This document shows positions 20,285 to 29,748 of a stretch of 64,000 nt of DNA, one piece after another (positions within the stretch are counted from its first letter, which is position 1; each line of letters starts with the position of its first letter). The stretch covers positions 1-64,000 of the forward strand of contig NZ_JACJKN010000001.1 in the NCBI RefSeq assembly GCF_016900775.1, in the 5' to 3' direction. Under the pieces are notes generated by a model. It was not told where the DNA came from, ran no database searches, and saw only the letters and a program-made list of their open reading frames with translations. Both the position numbers and the translations under genes were made by a program. This DNA comes from Olsenella uli. Lineage in GTDB: Bacteria > Actinomycetota > Coriobacteriia > Coriobacteriales > Atopobiaceae.

Positions 20285-21555
20285 AGGGAATCGCCAATGC
20301 GTTTCGCATTCCGGAACTGAGGCAGAAGCTCCTGCTGACGGCAGGCATCCTGCTGCTGTATCGCTTCGGCGCGTATCTGCCCGTTCCGGGCGCGCCGTTC
20401 CAGGAGATGCTCGGTGCCTATCAGGCCGGCCTCTCCTCGAGCGGTGCCATGGCCGTGCTCAACCTCTTCTCAGGTGGCGCGCTTTCCCGCATGTCCGTGT
20501 TCAGCCTCGGCATCATGCCCTACATCACCTCGCAGATCATTCTGCAGCTGCTGCAGGCCGTGATTCCGTCCCTTGGCGAGCTCGCAAAGGAGGGCGAGTC
20601 CGGCCAGCGTAAGATCACGCAGTACACGCGCTATCTCACGATCGGCCTCGCCCTGCTCAACGCCATCGGCTACCTGTTCCTCTTCAGGAGCTATGGCGTG
20701 AGCTTCGAGGGCATCGCCGCCCCCGAGCTGCTTCTCGACATCATCGTCGTGTTCACCATGGTGGTCGGCGCGATGATCATCATGTGGCTCGGCGAGATCA
20801 TCACCCAGCGCGGCGTGGGCAACGGCATGTCGCTCATCATCTTCGCGAACATCATGTCCGGCATCCCCACCGCGCTCATCACCTCGGTGACCGGCGTGGG
20901 CAACATCGTGCTCACCGTCGTCACCTTCGTGGTGATCATCGCGGTCATCCCGCTCATTGTGTACGTGGAGCGCGGCCAGCGCCGCATTCCCATCCAGTAC
21001 GCCAAGCGCGTGGTCGGCCGCAGGATGATGGGCGGGCAGTCCACCTACCTCCCGATTAAGGTGAATACGGCGGGTGTCGTGCCAATCATCTTCGCCTCGG
21101 CGATTCTGTACCTGCCGGCACAGCTCGCGGTCTTCTTCCCGAACGTGGACTGGGTCCAGGCCTTTGCCAACGCCCTTTCCGCCGGCTGGATCAACTGGGT
21201 GCTGTCCGTCGTCTTGATCGTCGCCTTCGCCTACTTCTACTCCTCCATGGTGTTCAACCCCACGGAGACGGCTGACCAGCTGCGCAAGCAGGGTGGCTTC
21301 ATCCCGGGCGTGCGTCCCGGCGCCGCCACCGCCGCCTACATCAAGAGCACGATCGACCACATCACGCTTCCGGGCGCCCTGTTCATGGCCGTCCTGGCCG
21401 TGGTGCCCACGATCATCTTCTCGTTCACCGGCAACTCGCTCATCCAGGCCTTTGGCGGGACCTCGGTCCTGATCATGGTCAGCGTTGCCATGGACACGCT
21501 CTCCTCCATCGAGAGCCAGCTCAAGATGCACAATTACGACGGCTTCTTCAAGTAG
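20278..21555 (+). CDS. secY: Protein translocase subunit SecY
   Basis: SecY forms the protein-conducting channel of the inner membrane. The 425-residue protein has about ten hydrophobic segments, with the plug-region [20 protein letters not shown], the cytoplasmic loop [20 protein letters not shown] and [19 protein letters not shown]. It starts with GTG at 20278 inside the end of rplO. Confidence 0.98.
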   Translation: MLKGIANAFRIPELRQKLLLTAGILLLYRFGAYLPVPGAPFQEMLGAYQAGLSSSGAMAVLNLFSGGALSRMSVFSLGIMPYITSQIILQLLQAVIPSLGELAKEGESGQRKITQYTRYLTIGLALLNAIGYLFLFRSYGVSFEGIAAPELLLDIIVVFTMVVGAMIIMWLGEIITQRGVGNGMSLIIFANIMSGIPTALITSVTGVGNIVLTVVTFVVIIAVIPLIVYVERGQRRIPIQYAKRVVGRRMMGGQSTYLPIKVNTAGVVPIIFASAILYLPAQLAVFFPNVDWVQAFANALSAGWINWVLSVVLIVAFAYFYSSMVFNPTETADQLRKQGGFIPGVRPGAATAAYIKSTIDHITLPGALFMAVLAVVPTIIFSFTGNSLIQAFGGTSVLIMVSVAMDTLSSIESQLKMHNYDGFFK

Positions 21556-21600
21556 CGGTCGTGGAAGGGTAGGAAGGCAAAAAGAAAGGCGGTCGGCATC

Positions 21601-22227
21601 ATGAACATCGTTCTTCTCGGCGCTCCCGGCTCTGGCAAGGGCACGCAGGCCCAGAAGCTCGTCGCGGAGTATGGCTTTGCGCACATCTCCACCGGCGACC
21701 TTCTGAGGGCTGCCATCAAGGAGGGGTCCAAGCTGGGCAAGAAGGCGAAGGGCTACATGGATGCCGGCCAGCTCGTACCAGATGCCCTGGTCGTCGACCT
21801 CGTGAAGGAGCGCCTCGAGGCCGACGACGCGCAGAAGGGCTTCATCCTCGACGGCTTCCCGCGCAACACCGCGCAGGCCGTGACGCTTGACTCCGAGCTC
21901 GCCGCGATGGGTCGCACGCTTGACGCGGCGCTGCTCATCTCCGTTGAGCCGAGCGTGATCGTGGAGCGCCTGAGCTCGCGGCGCACCTGCCGCGGCTGCG
22001 GCTACACCGCTCCCGCCGGCGTGGACATCTGCCCGCGCTGCGGCGGCGAGATGTACCAGCGCGATGACGACAAGCCCGAGACGATCCAGCACCGCCTGGA
22101 CGTCTACGAGACCCAGACGTCGCCGCTGATCGAGTACTACAAGGGACACGCAATCCTCAAGGAGGTTGACGGAGACCGTCCCGTCGACGAGGTGTACGCC
22201 GACGTCAAGACGCTCCTCGCTCTATGA
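21601..22227 (+). CDS. adk: Adenylate kinase
   Basis: Adk interconverts ATP plus AMP with two ADP. The 208-residue protein has the P-loop GAPGSGKGT at residues 7-15 and the AMP-site ILDGFPRNTAQA. The LID domain carries CRGCGY and CPRCGG, so it is the zinc-stabilised type found in Gram-positives. The last two bases of the map ATG lie in its TGA. Confidence 0.98.
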   Translation: MNIVLLGAPGSGKGTQAQKLVAEYGFAHISTGDLLRAAIKEGSKLGKKAKGYMDAGQLVPDALVVDLVKERLEADDAQKGFILDGFPRNTAQAVTLDSELAAMGRTLDAALLISVEPSVIVERLSSRRTCRGCGYTAPAGVDICPRCGGEMYQRDDDKPETIQHRLDVYETQTSPLIEYYKGHAILKEVDGDRPVDEVYADVKTLLAL

Positions 22228-23015
22228 TCAACATCAAGTCACCTGTTGAGATCGAGCAGATGAAGGCCGCCGGGGCTCTGTCCAAGGCGGCCCTTCGTCG
22301 TGCCGGGGCCCTCGTGCGCCCCGGCGTCACCACCAAGGAGCTCGACCAAGTCGTGGAGGGGTTCATCCGCCTTCACGGCGCCGTCCCCACCTTCAAGGGG
22401 TACGGCGGCTTTCCGGGCAGCATCTGCTCCTCGGTGAACGAGCAGATTGTCCACGGCATTCCGTCTCCCGCGGTCGTGCTGCAGGAGGGCGACATCATCT
22501 CCATCGACACCGGCGCCACCTATCAGGGCTGGGTGGGGGACAACGCGTGGACCTTCTACGTGGGCACCCCCTCCGAGGAGTGGCGCGCCCTGTGCGAGTG
22601 CACGCGCGACTGCCTCAAGGCCGCCATCGAGCAGGCCGTTCCCGGCAACCACCTTGGTGACATCGGCGCCGCCGTGCAGGAGCTCGCGGAGTCGAATGGC
22701 TATGGCGTGGTCCGCGACTACGTGGGCCACGGCGTCGGCCGCGTCATGCACGAGGACCCCGAGGTCAGAAACTACGGCAGGCGTGGCCGCGGCGTGCGCC
22801 TGCAGGCCGGCATGGTCATCGCCATCGAGCCCATGATCACGCTCGGCACCTATCGCTGCGAGACGCTCGCCAACGGCTGGACCGTCGTCACACGTGACGG
22901 CAAGCCGGCCGCGCACTATGAGAACACCGTCGCCGTCACCGAGGACGGCCCCGTCATCCTCACCCAGGACGAGAAGGGCCCGTGGTGTCCCATGGAGGGC
23001 GGCGTCGAGGACTAG
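22224..23015 (+). CDS. map: Methionine aminopeptidase, type I
   Basis: It removes the initiator methionine from nascent proteins. The 263-residue protein has the two-metal site: Asp in SIDTGA, Asp in VGDNAWTF, His in VGHGVGRVMHEDP, Glu in IAIEPM and the late Glu in HYENTVAVTEDG. Its ATG overlaps the adk stop. The adk-map-infA order is conserved in Gram-positives. Confidence 0.97.
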   Translation: MINIKSPVEIEQMKAAGALSKAALRRAGALVRPGVTTKELDQVVEGFIRLHGAVPTFKGYGGFPGSICSSVNEQIVHGIPSPAVVLQEGDIISIDTGATYQGWVGDNAWTFYVGTPSEEWRALCECTRDCLKAAIEQAVPGNHLGDIGAAVQELAESNGYGVVRDYVGHGVGRVMHEDPEVRNYGRRGRGVRLQAGMVIAIEPMITLGTYRCETLANGWTVVTRDGKPAAHYENTVAVTEDGPVILTQDEKGPWCPMEGGVED

Positions 23016-23067
23016 TGGTCCATCGTCCGCGCTGTTCCAGGCGCTGTTGTGTGCGTCTGGTGCAGCG

Positions 23068-23096
23068 TGGACGCACATGTGAATTTTAGGTATGAT
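23068..23096 (+). promoter_or_regulatory. Promoter upstream of infA
   Basis: TGGACG (23068-23073), a 17-bp spacer and TATGAT (23091-23096) give a plausible promoter, with an AT-rich patch just before the -10. It lies about 36 nt before the infA start and would drive infA-rpmJ-rpsM-rpsK-rpsD-rpoA-rplQ. Confidence 0.6.
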
Positions 23097-23131
23097 TGTT
23101 GGTCGCTGTAAGAGCGGGGAAGGGTGTGATT

Positions 23132-23350
23132 TTGAGCAAGCAGGACGCTATCGAGCTCGAGGGCAAGGTCGTCGAGCCACTGCCCAACGCGATGTTCAAC
23201 GTTGAGCTTGAGAACGGCAAGACCATTCTCTGCACCATCTCGGGGAAGATCAGGATGAACTACATCCGCATCCTCCCCGGCGACCGGGTCGTCGTGGAGA
23301 TCTCTCCCTACGACCTCACGAGGGGGCGCATCACCTACCGCTACAAGTAG
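23132..23350 (+). CDS. infA: Translation initiation factor IF-1
   Basis: IF-1 binds the 30S A site during initiation. Starting at TTG 23132 gives exactly 72 residues, the family length, beginning [27 protein letters not shown] sits 7 bases before it, while the GTG at 23126 would be too close to that site. The OB-fold core HISGKIR-type motif reads [18 protein letters not shown]. Confidence 0.95.
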   Translation: MSKQDAIELEGKVVEPLPNAMFNVELENGKTILCTISGKIRMNYIRILPGDRVVVEISPYDLTRGRITYRYK

Positions 23351-23434
23351 GTCCCCCACACAGCCTGGGATATTCACGCCAGCGGCTGGGCGAGGAGATA
23401 GGTTCGTATCAGCACTAACCGGAAGGAAAGTCTC

Positions 23435-23548
23435 ATGAAGGTACGTCCTTCGGTCAAGAAGATGTGCGACAAGTGCAAGATCATTCGTCGCCACGGCAAG
23501 GTCTACGTCATCTGCGAGAACCCGCGCCACAAGCAGCGTCAGGGCTAA
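23435..23548 (+). CDS. rpmJ: 50S ribosomal protein L36
   Basis: L36 is the smallest 50S protein. Its 37 residues start [17 protein letters not shown] and keep all four zinc ligands (Cys11, Cys14, Cys27, His32), so this is the C+ form. GGAAGGAAAG precedes the ATG. It sits between infA and rpsM, the standard location. Confidence 0.97.
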   Translation: MKVRPSVKKMCDKCKIIRRHGKVYVICENPRHKQRQG

Positions 23549-23563
23549 GGAAGGAGCTCCAAG

Positions 23564-23935
23564 TTGGCCCGTATTAACGGCGTCGACCTGCCGCGCGACA
23601 AGCGCGTCGAGGTCGGACTCACCTACGTCTACGGCATCGGCCAGACCCGCGCCACCAAGATCTGCGCGGAGACCGGTGTGAACCCCGATACCCGCGTCAA
23701 GGACCTCACCGAGGACGAGGTCACCAAGATTCGTGACTTCATCGACGCGAACTACACCACCGAGGGCGACCTTCGCCGCGAGGTGCGTCAGAACACCGCC
23801 CGCCTGATGGAGATTGGCTGCTACCGCGGCCTCCGTCACCGCAAGGGCCTCCCTGTCCACGGTCAGCGCACCCACACCAACGCTCGCACCCGCAAGGGCA
23901 AGAAGCGTCAGATCGGTGCCAAGAAGAGGGGCTAG
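23564..23935 (+). CDS. rpsM: 30S ribosomal protein S13
   Basis: S13 is a head protein that bridges to L5. The 123-residue protein has [20 protein letters not shown] and [20 protein letters not shown]. It starts with TTG at 23564 after AAGGAG, and has the usual basic tail. Confidence 0.97.
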   Translation: MARINGVDLPRDKRVEVGLTYVYGIGQTRATKICAETGVNPDTRVKDLTEDEVTKIRDFIDANYTTEGDLRREVRQNTARLMEIGCYRGLRHRKGLPVHGQRTHTNARTRKGKKRQIGAKKRG

Positions 23936-23945
23936 GGAGTAGACA

Positions 23946-24347
23946 ATGCCGCAGAAGAAGAACCAGCGCACCACCCGCGTGCGCCGCTCCGAGCGCAAGA
24001 ACATCGCCGTGGGCCAGGCCCACATCAAGAGCACGTTCAACAACACGATCGTCTCGATCACCGACCCCCAGGGCAACGTGATTTCCTGGCAGTCCGGCGG
24101 TACCGTCGGCTTCAAGGGCTCCCGCAAGTCCACGCCGTTCGCCGCTCAGCTCGCCGCCGAGGCGGCTGCCAAGGCGGCCATGGAGCACGGCCTGCACAAG
24201 GTCGCCGTCTTCGTGAAGGGTCCCGGCTCCGGCCGCGAGACCGCCATCCGCTCCCTCCAGGCCGCCGGCCTCGAGGTTTCGGGCATCCAGGACAAGACCC
24301 CCATCGCGCACAACGGCTGCCGTCTGAGCAAGCGTCGTCGCGTGTAG
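23946..24347 (+). CDS. rpsK: 30S ribosomal protein S11
   Basis: S11 is a platform protein near the mRNA exit. The 133-residue chain has [19 protein letters not shown] and [15 protein letters not shown], both diagnostic. It follows rpsM by 10 nt. Confidence 0.98.
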   Translation: MPQKKNQRTTRVRRSERKNIAVGQAHIKSTFNNTIVSITDPQGNVISWQSGGTVGFKGSRKSTPFAAQLAAEAAAKAAMEHGLHKVAVFVKGPGSGRETAIRSLQAAGLEVSGIQDKTPIAHNGCRLSKRRRV

Positions 24348-24362
24348 CTAGGAGGAGTATCA

Positions 24363-24956
24363 ATGGCTATCGATAGGACCCCGGTCCTCAAGAGGTGCCG
24401 CCAGCTCGGCATCGACCCCGTTGTGATGGGCATCAACAAGACCTCCAACCGCGAGCCCAAGCGTCGTCGTCGCCAGGAGAGCGAGTACGGCATCCAGCTT
24501 CGCGAGAAGCAGAAGGCCAAGTTCATCTACGGCGTTCTCGAGAAGCAGTTCCACGGCTACTACGAGAAGGCCCTCAAGCTCGAGGGCATCACCGGCGACA
24601 ACCTGATGGCGCTGCTCGAGCGTCGTCTCGACAACGTCGTCTTCCGCCTCGGCTTTGCCCGCACCCGCAAGGAGGCCCGTCAGACCGTCCGCCACGGCCA
24701 CATCACCGTGAACGGCCGCCGCGTCGACATCCCCTCCTTCCAGGTGAGGGCCGGCGACGTCGTCGCCGTCGCCGAGAAGGCCCGCGACCTGCTCCCCATC
24801 AAGGAGGCCCTCATCTCCTCCGAGCACATGGCCGTCCCCGGCTGGCTCGAGGTTGACATCGAGAAGCTCAAGGGCACTGTCCTCCAGCTCCCCACGCGCG
24901 ATCAGATCGACCTTGACATCGACGCGCAGCTGATCGTCGAGCTCTACTCCAAGTAA
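24363..24956 (+). CDS. rpsD: 30S ribosomal protein S4
   Basis: S4 initiates 30S assembly and autoregulates alpha-type operons in many bacteria. The 197-residue protein has LREKQKAKFIYGVLEKQF and the S4 RNA-binding domain FARTRKEARQTVRHGHITVN. AGGAGG precedes the ATG. It is the short Gram-positive type. Confidence 0.98.
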   Translation: MAIDRTPVLKRCRQLGIDPVVMGINKTSNREPKRRRRQESEYGIQLREKQKAKFIYGVLEKQFHGYYEKALKLEGITGDNLMALLERRLDNVVFRLGFARTRKEARQTVRHGHITVNGRRVDIPSFQVRAGDVVAVAEKARDLLPIKEALISSEHMAVPGWLEVDIEKLKGTVLQLPTRDQIDLDIDAQLIVELYSK

Positions 24957-24980
24957 GCCCGACCAGATTTGGAGGTAGCA

Positions 24981-25922
24981 ATGTCCGAATTCATCCGACC
25001 GCAGGTGTCGGTAGAGGAGATCAGCGAGAACCTCGCGCGCGTGAGCGCCGAGCCGCTCGAGCGCGGCTATGGTGACACGCTCGGCAACTCCCTGCGTCGC
25101 GTCCTGCTCTCGTCGCTGTCTGGCGCGGCCGTCGAGGCCATCCAGATTGACGGCGTGCAGCACGAGTTCACGACTGTCGAGGGCGTCTACGAGGACGTCA
25201 CCGACATCGTGCTCAACGTCAAGGGCCTGGTCTTCCGCTCCATGGGAACCGGCGACGAGGCCGAGGCGTCCCTCTCCGTTGACGGTCCGATGACCGTCAC
25301 GGGCGGCGACTTTGACATCCCGGCCGAGTTCGAGCTCGTCAACCCCGACCACGTCATCTGCACGCTCGGGGCGGGCGCCCACCTCACCATGAAGATGCGC
25401 GTCGGCGTGGGCCGCGGCTACGTGTCCGGCGAGGACAACGAGCGCGAGAGCGACCCCATCGGCATCATCCACGTCGACTCGCTCTACTCGCCCGTCAAGC
25501 GCTGCGCCAAGTCCGTCGAGGCCTGCCGCGTTGGGCGTCACACCGACTACGACCGTCTCGTGCTCGAGGTGGAGACCAACGGCTCCATCACCCCGCGCGA
25601 CGCCGTCGTCGAGGCCGCCAACATCATCAACCAGCACATGACCGCGTTCATGAGCCTGGCCGATGAGGACGAGCCGGTCGAGGACGCCTCCATCTTCGCT
25701 ACGGGCACCGTCGAGGACAACGTCGAGCTCGACAAGCAGATCGAGGACCTGGACCTCTCCGTCCGCTCCTACAACTGCCTCAAGCGCGCCGGCATCCACT
25801 CCGTGCGCCAGCTCGTGGAGTTCTCCGAGAACGACCTTCTCAACATCAGAAACTTTGGCGTCAAGTCCATCGAGGAAGTCAAGGACAAGCTCGAGACCAT
25901 GGGCCTGTCCCTCAAGGCCTAG
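24981..25922 (+). CDS. rpoA: RNA polymerase alpha subunit
   Basis: The alpha dimer nucleates RNA polymerase and its C-terminal domain contacts DNA and activators. The 313-residue protein has an NTD with YGDTLGNSLRRVLLSSL and a CTD with LKRAGIHSVRQLVEFSEND. The ATG at 24981 follows GGAGG by 5 bases, which is preferred over the in-frame TTG at 24969. Confidence 0.98.
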   Translation: MSEFIRPQVSVEEISENLARVSAEPLERGYGDTLGNSLRRVLLSSLSGAAVEAIQIDGVQHEFTTVEGVYEDVTDIVLNVKGLVFRSMGTGDEAEASLSVDGPMTVTGGDFDIPAEFELVNPDHVICTLGAGAHLTMKMRVGVGRGYVSGEDNERESDPIGIIHVDSLYSPVKRCAKSVEACRVGRHTDYDRLVLEVETNGSITPRDAVVEAANIINQHMTAFMSLADEDEPVEDASIFATGTVEDNVELDKQIEDLDLSVRSYNCLKRAGIHSVRQLVEFSENDLLNIRNFGVKSIEEVKDKLETMGLSLKA

Positions 25923-25949
25923 GCGCGCCGGATTTAGGAGAAGCAAGAA

Positions 25950-26414
25950 ATGCGACACAACAAGAAGAGGGGCATGAAGCTCGGCACCGACGCCAGCCAC
26001 ACCAAGGCCATGAAGAAGAGCCTCATCCGTGCCCTGTTTGAGAACGACCGCATCAAGACCCTTGACCAGCGTGCCAAGGCCGTCCGCGGCGACGTTGACA
26101 AGGTCATCACCTGGGCCAAGAAGGGCGACATCGCCAGCCGTCGCCTCGCCATCGCCAAGGTGGGCGACAAGGAGCTCGTCCGCGAGGTCTTCGAGAAGGC
26201 CGCGCAGGGCATGTGGGCCGACCGCAACGGCGGCTACACCCGCATCATGAAGCTCGGCCCCCGCAAGGGCGACGCCGCCGAGGTGGTCATCCTCGAGCTC
26301 GTGACCGAGCCCGTGGCCCCCAAGGCCGCTCCCAAGGCCAAGGTCACCAAGGTCGAGGCCGCTCCCGTCGAGGAGCCCGCGGCCGCCGAGACCGAGGAGA
26401 AGGACGCCGAGTAG
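25950..26414 (+). CDS. rplQ: 50S ribosomal protein L17
   Basis: L17 lies at the tunnel exit. The first 118 or so residues follow the family (RHNKKRGMKLGTDASHTKAM, NGGYTRIMKLGPRKGDAAE). A tail of about 35 residues rich in Ala, Pro, Lys and Glu extends it to 154. Such low-complexity tails are common in Actinobacteria. It ends the ribosomal cluster before a clear terminator. Confidence 0.97.
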   Translation: MRHNKKRGMKLGTDASHTKAMKKSLIRALFENDRIKTLDQRAKAVRGDVDKVITWAKKGDIASRRLAIAKVGDKELVREVFEKAAQGMWADRNGGYTRIMKLGPRKGDAAEVVILELVTEPVAPKAAPKAKVTKVEAAPVEEPAAAETEEKDAE

Positions 26415-26439
26415 CGCCCCTCTCAGAGATGGCATCTTC

Positions 26440-26466
26440 GAGCCCCGGCACCGCCGGGGCTCTTTG
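26440..26466 (+). terminator. Intrinsic terminator of the rpoA-rplQ unit
   Basis: GAGCCCCGGC (26440-26449) pairs perfectly with GCCGGGGCTC (26453-26462) across a 3-nt loop, followed by TTTG. It begins 26 nt after the rplQ stop. Confidence 0.8.
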
Positions 26467-26537
26467 TATGAGTGCCTCCCGAGTTGGGAGGGACGAGAAG
26501 TGCGGCAGCCGAGAAGAACGGACGGGAGGCGAGACGC

Positions 26538-28109
26538 TTGATCGAGGTGTGCGACGCGCACTTTTCCTATGGCAGCGATGAGGTGCTGCGTGGCGTCTCG
26601 CTGAGCGTGCGGGCGGGGGAGCGCGTCGTTTTGCTGGGCCGCAACGGCTCGGGCAAGTCCACGCTCGCCCGCCTTCTGAACGGCGCCCTGACGGCGCGCT
26701 CGGGGCGAGTCGTCGTGGACGGCGTGGTGTCATCCCCGTCCTCGAGGCGCTTGCTTGCCGAGGTGGTGGGCTATGTGCGCCAGGACCCCAGAAACCAGAT
26801 CGTGAGCCCGCTCGTGCTCGACGAGGCATCCTTTGGCCCGCGAAACCTCGGGCTCGACAGGGGCGAGGTGCACGGTCGCGCCGAGCGGGCGCTGCGCGCC
26901 TGCGGGATCTGGGGCCTGCGAGAGCGTATGACCGATGAGCTCTCCGGCGGCCAGCAGCAGCTCCTCTCGCTTGCCGGGGTCCTGGCCATGCGGCCGCGCT
27001 ACCTCGTGCTCGACGAGGTGGGGTCGCACCTGGACGAGGCGTCTCGCGCCGCGATCGCCGAGCTCGTGAGGGGCCTCGTGGACGAGGGCGTGGGGGTTCT
27101 CGAGATCGCTCACGGCCTTGAGGCCCTCTACGGCGCGGCGCGCATCGTCGTGCTCGAGGGCGGGTGGGTGACATGGGAGGGGTCGCCCGAGGACTTCCTG
27201 CGCTCGAAGCGGGCGCTCGCGGCGAGCGGCCTTGCGGACGACCCGCTCGCCGCGCCGCTGACGCGGCTCGTGGCGGAGGGCGGCACGCTGGGCGGTCGGC
27301 CGGACGCCGCGGCGCTCGCCCGGGTCCTCCCGCCGCCGCGGTCTGGCGGCGGCCTCCGCGCGGGCCGGGGCGCGCATCGGCTTGCCCTCGAGGGCGCGGG
27401 CGTCAGCTACGACGAGCTCGTGGCGCTCGACGACGTGACGCTCTCCTGCGCGGGCGTCACGCTCCTGCTCGGCGCATCCGGCTCGGGCAAGACGACGGCG
27501 GCGCGCGTCCTGGCCGGCGTCCTCGAGCCGGACTCCGGCCGAGCGTCGCTCGACGACGCCGCGGTGCGCGCCGGCGACGTGGGCCTCTGCTTCCAGCGCC
27601 CCGAGGACCAGCTCTTTGCCGACACCGTGCTCGACGACCTCTCCTTCGCGCCTCGCGCGCTCGGGCTTGAGGCGCATAAGGCCGAGGCCCAGGCGCGCGA
27701 GGCCGCGGCGCTGCTTGAGGTGGGGGATGACCTCCTTGGGCGCTCTCCCTTCGAGCTCTCCGGGGGGCAGATGCGCCGCGTGGCCCTTGCCGGCGTTCTT
27801 GCCGCCCGTCCGCGCGCCTGCGTCCTCGACGAGCCGTCCGCCGGGCTTGACGCGCCCGCCCGGCACGGGCTGCGCGAGCTCGTCTGCGCCCTCGCGCGGA
27901 AGGGGGTGGCGGTCCTCGTGGTGACCCATGACGCCGCGGAATGGCTCGACGTTGCCGATGACGTGGTTCTTCTCGCCGGCGGGCGCGTGGTCGGGCGCGC
28001 CGCGGCCGCGGAGGCCCTCCGCTCGCCTGAGCTCTTCCGCGCGGCGGGAATGGAGCCGCCGCTCATGGTCCGGGCGCGCGCGATGGCCGAGGGAGCCTCC
28101 CATGCGTAG
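26538..28109 (+). CDS. ECF transporter ATPase, two EcfA domains fused
   Basis: It powers energy-coupling-factor vitamin or metal uptake together with EcfT and an S component. The 523-residue chain has two ABC domains. The first has Walker A GRNGSGKST, LSGGQQQ and LVLDEVGSHLD; the second has GASGSGKTT, LSGGQMRRVAL and CVLDEPSAGLD. It thus combines EcfA1 and EcfA2. TTG 26538 is chosen because GGGAGG precedes it and the ABC fold starts there. It overlaps ecfT by 8 nt. No S-component gene is nearby, consistent with a shared (group II) module. Confidence 0.9.
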   Translation: MIEVCDAHFSYGSDEVLRGVSLSVRAGERVVLLGRNGSGKSTLARLLNGALTARSGRVVVDGVVSSPSSRRLLAEVVGYVRQDPRNQIVSPLVLDEASFGPRNLGLDRGEVHGRAERALRACGIWGLRERMTDELSGGQQQLLSLAGVLAMRPRYLVLDEVGSHLDEASRAAIAELVRGLVDEGVGVLEIAHGLEALYGAARIVVLEGGWVTWEGSPEDFLRSKRALAASGLADDPLAAPLTRLVAEGGTLGGRPDAAALARVLPPPRSGGGLRAGRGAHRLALEGAGVSYDELVALDDVTLSCAGVTLLLGASGSGKTTAARVLAGVLEPDSGRASLDDAAVRAGDVGLCFQRPEDQLFADTVLDDLSFAPRALGLEAHKAEAQAREAAALLEVGDDLLGRSPFELSGGQMRRVALAGVLAARPRACVLDEPSAGLDAPARHGLRELVCALARKGVAVLVVTHDAAEWLDVADDVVLLAGGRVVGRAAAAEALRSPELFRAAGMEPPLMVRARAMAEGASHA

Positions 28110-28860
28110 GCCGCTCGCCCCCGGGGCGTACCGTCCGGGCGCGACGCCCGTGCACCGGCTTGACGCGCGCACGAAGATCGTGGCGCTGCTCGTGGCGTCC
28201 GTGACGGCGTTTGCGGCGCCCGCCCCGCTCGGCCTTGCGCTCGTTGCGGCGGGGCTTCTCGTGGCGCTTGAGGCGAGCGGGACGGCGCCCGTGCGGGTGC
28301 TCATGGCCCTGCGGCCCGCGCTCGTCCTGCTGGGTATCTCGCTTCTGGCCAACGGGGTGGTGCTCGTGGGGCAGCCGGGGCTCTCGGCGGAGGGGCTCGT
28401 GCGCTCGGCAACCGCCATCGCGCGGATCGTGATCGTGGTGGGGCTTGCCCTCGTGTTCTCGTCCACCACCATGTCGCCCGCCATCGCGGACGGGCTTGCC
28501 GCGCTGATGGCGCCGCTCGGGCGCCTGGGGGTGCCCGTGGGGGGCCTCTCCATGGCGGTCTCGGTGGCCCTGCGCTTCATCCCGCTCGCCTCGGAGGAGG
28601 TCGAGCGCATCCGGTGCGCGCAGCGGGCGCGGGGAGCGCGCCTTGACGAGGGCGGCGTCATCAGGCGCCTCGCCGGATGGGGCCAGGTGCTCGTGCCGCT
28701 CATCGTGAGCCTCTTCCGGCGCGCGGACGAGCTTGCCGCCGCGATGGAGGACCGCTGCTTCACGGGCAAGCAGACCTCGATGCAGGGGCCCCTGCCCGCC
28801 CGCGAGCGGATGGTCCTTCTCGGCGTGGCCGCGTGGGCGGTGTGCACGCTTTTGCTCTAG
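28102..28860 (+). CDS. ecfT: ECF transporter transmembrane component EcfT
   Basis: EcfT couples the ATPases to the substrate-binding S protein. The 252-residue protein has several hydrophobic segments and the two coupling-helix motifs, AQRARGARLDEGG and FRRADELAAAMEDRCF. The ATG at 28102 overlaps the ATPase stop, and truA follows 56 nt later. The ecfA-ecfT-truA order after rplQ matches many Gram-positive genomes. Confidence 0.92.
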   Translation: MRRPLAPGAYRPGATPVHRLDARTKIVALLVASVTAFAAPAPLGLALVAAGLLVALEASGTAPVRVLMALRPALVLLGISLLANGVVLVGQPGLSAEGLVRSATAIARIVIVVGLALVFSSTTMSPAIADGLAALMAPLGRLGVPVGGLSMAVSVALRFIPLASEEVERIRCAQRARGARLDEGGVIRRLAGWGQVLVPLIVSLFRRADELAAAMEDRCFTGKQTSMQGPLPARERMVLLGVAAWAVCTLLL

Positions 28861-28916
28861 GCGCCCCGAAGGCGTCCGGCGGCCGTGCTACCCTTGCAGG
28901 GGAAGGAAGGAGACCT

Positions 28917-29714
28917 ATGTCAGGCGGCGGGACCCTCGTCATACGGCTCGGCTACCGCGGGGCGGGCTTCGCGGGCTTTGCGGAGCAGCCGGGCGGCGTG
29001 CGCACCGTCGCAGGAGAGCTGCGCCGCGCGCTCGAGACCGCGCTACGCCGCCCCTGCGAGCTCACCTGCGCGGGCAGGACGGATGCCGGCGTGCACGCGC
29101 TCGCGCAGTACGTGAGCGTTCCCGTGACGGCGGACGAGCTCGCGCTGCCGGCCGGACGGCTCGTGCGCTCGCTCGTGGCGCTCACCCCGGACGACCTCTC
29201 CATACGGGGGCTCTACCGGGCGCGCGAGGGCTTCTCTGCGCGCTTTGACGCCGTGAGCCGCAGCTACCGGTATCGGATCGCCACGACGGAGGCGCGCCCG
29301 GTGCTCGCCTGGGACCATGCGTGGTGGTATCGGGGGGAGCTTGACGTCGAGGCCATGGCCGAGGCGGCGCAGCCCCTTCTGGGGGAGCATGACTTCAAGA
29401 GCTTCTGCAAGGCGTCCTCGGCCGTGGACAAGCCCACGTGCCGCTATGTGGCCGCGCTCGACGTGACGCGCGTCGAGGAGGCGGGCGAGGAGCTCGTGGC
29501 CATCGACGTGACCGGCAACGCGTTTCTGCACAACATGGTGCGCACCATCGCCGGGACGCTCGTGGAGGTGGGGCGCGGGCATCGGGACCCCTCGTGGGTC
29601 GAGGGCGCGCTCGCGGCGCGCGACCGTGCCGCCGCCGGCCCCTGCGCGCCTGCGAAAGGACTGACCTTCGTCGGGGTAGAATACCCCGAGCTAACTCTGA
29701 CGCCCTGGGAGTAG
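28917..29714 (+). CDS. truA: tRNA pseudouridine(38-40) synthase
   Basis: TruA isomerises uridines 38-40 in the tRNA anticodon arm. The 265-residue protein has the catalytic Asp in CAGRTDAGVHALAQ, the SRSYRYRI strand and NAFLHNMVRTIAG. The ATG at 28917 follows AAGGAAGGAG. Confidence 0.95.
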   Translation: MSGGGTLVIRLGYRGAGFAGFAEQPGGVRTVAGELRRALETALRRPCELTCAGRTDAGVHALAQYVSVPVTADELALPAGRLVRSLVALTPDDLSIRGLYRAREGFSARFDAVSRSYRYRIATTEARPVLAWDHAWWYRGELDVEAMAEAAQPLLGEHDFKSFCKASSAVDKPTCRYVAALDVTRVEEAGEELVAIDVTGNAFLHNMVRTIAGTLVEVGRGHRDPSWVEGALAARDRAAAGPCAPAKGLTFVGVEYPELTLTPWE

Positions 29715-29748
29715 CCTCCTTCGGGCGCGCGCCTGTTTGGAGGACGTC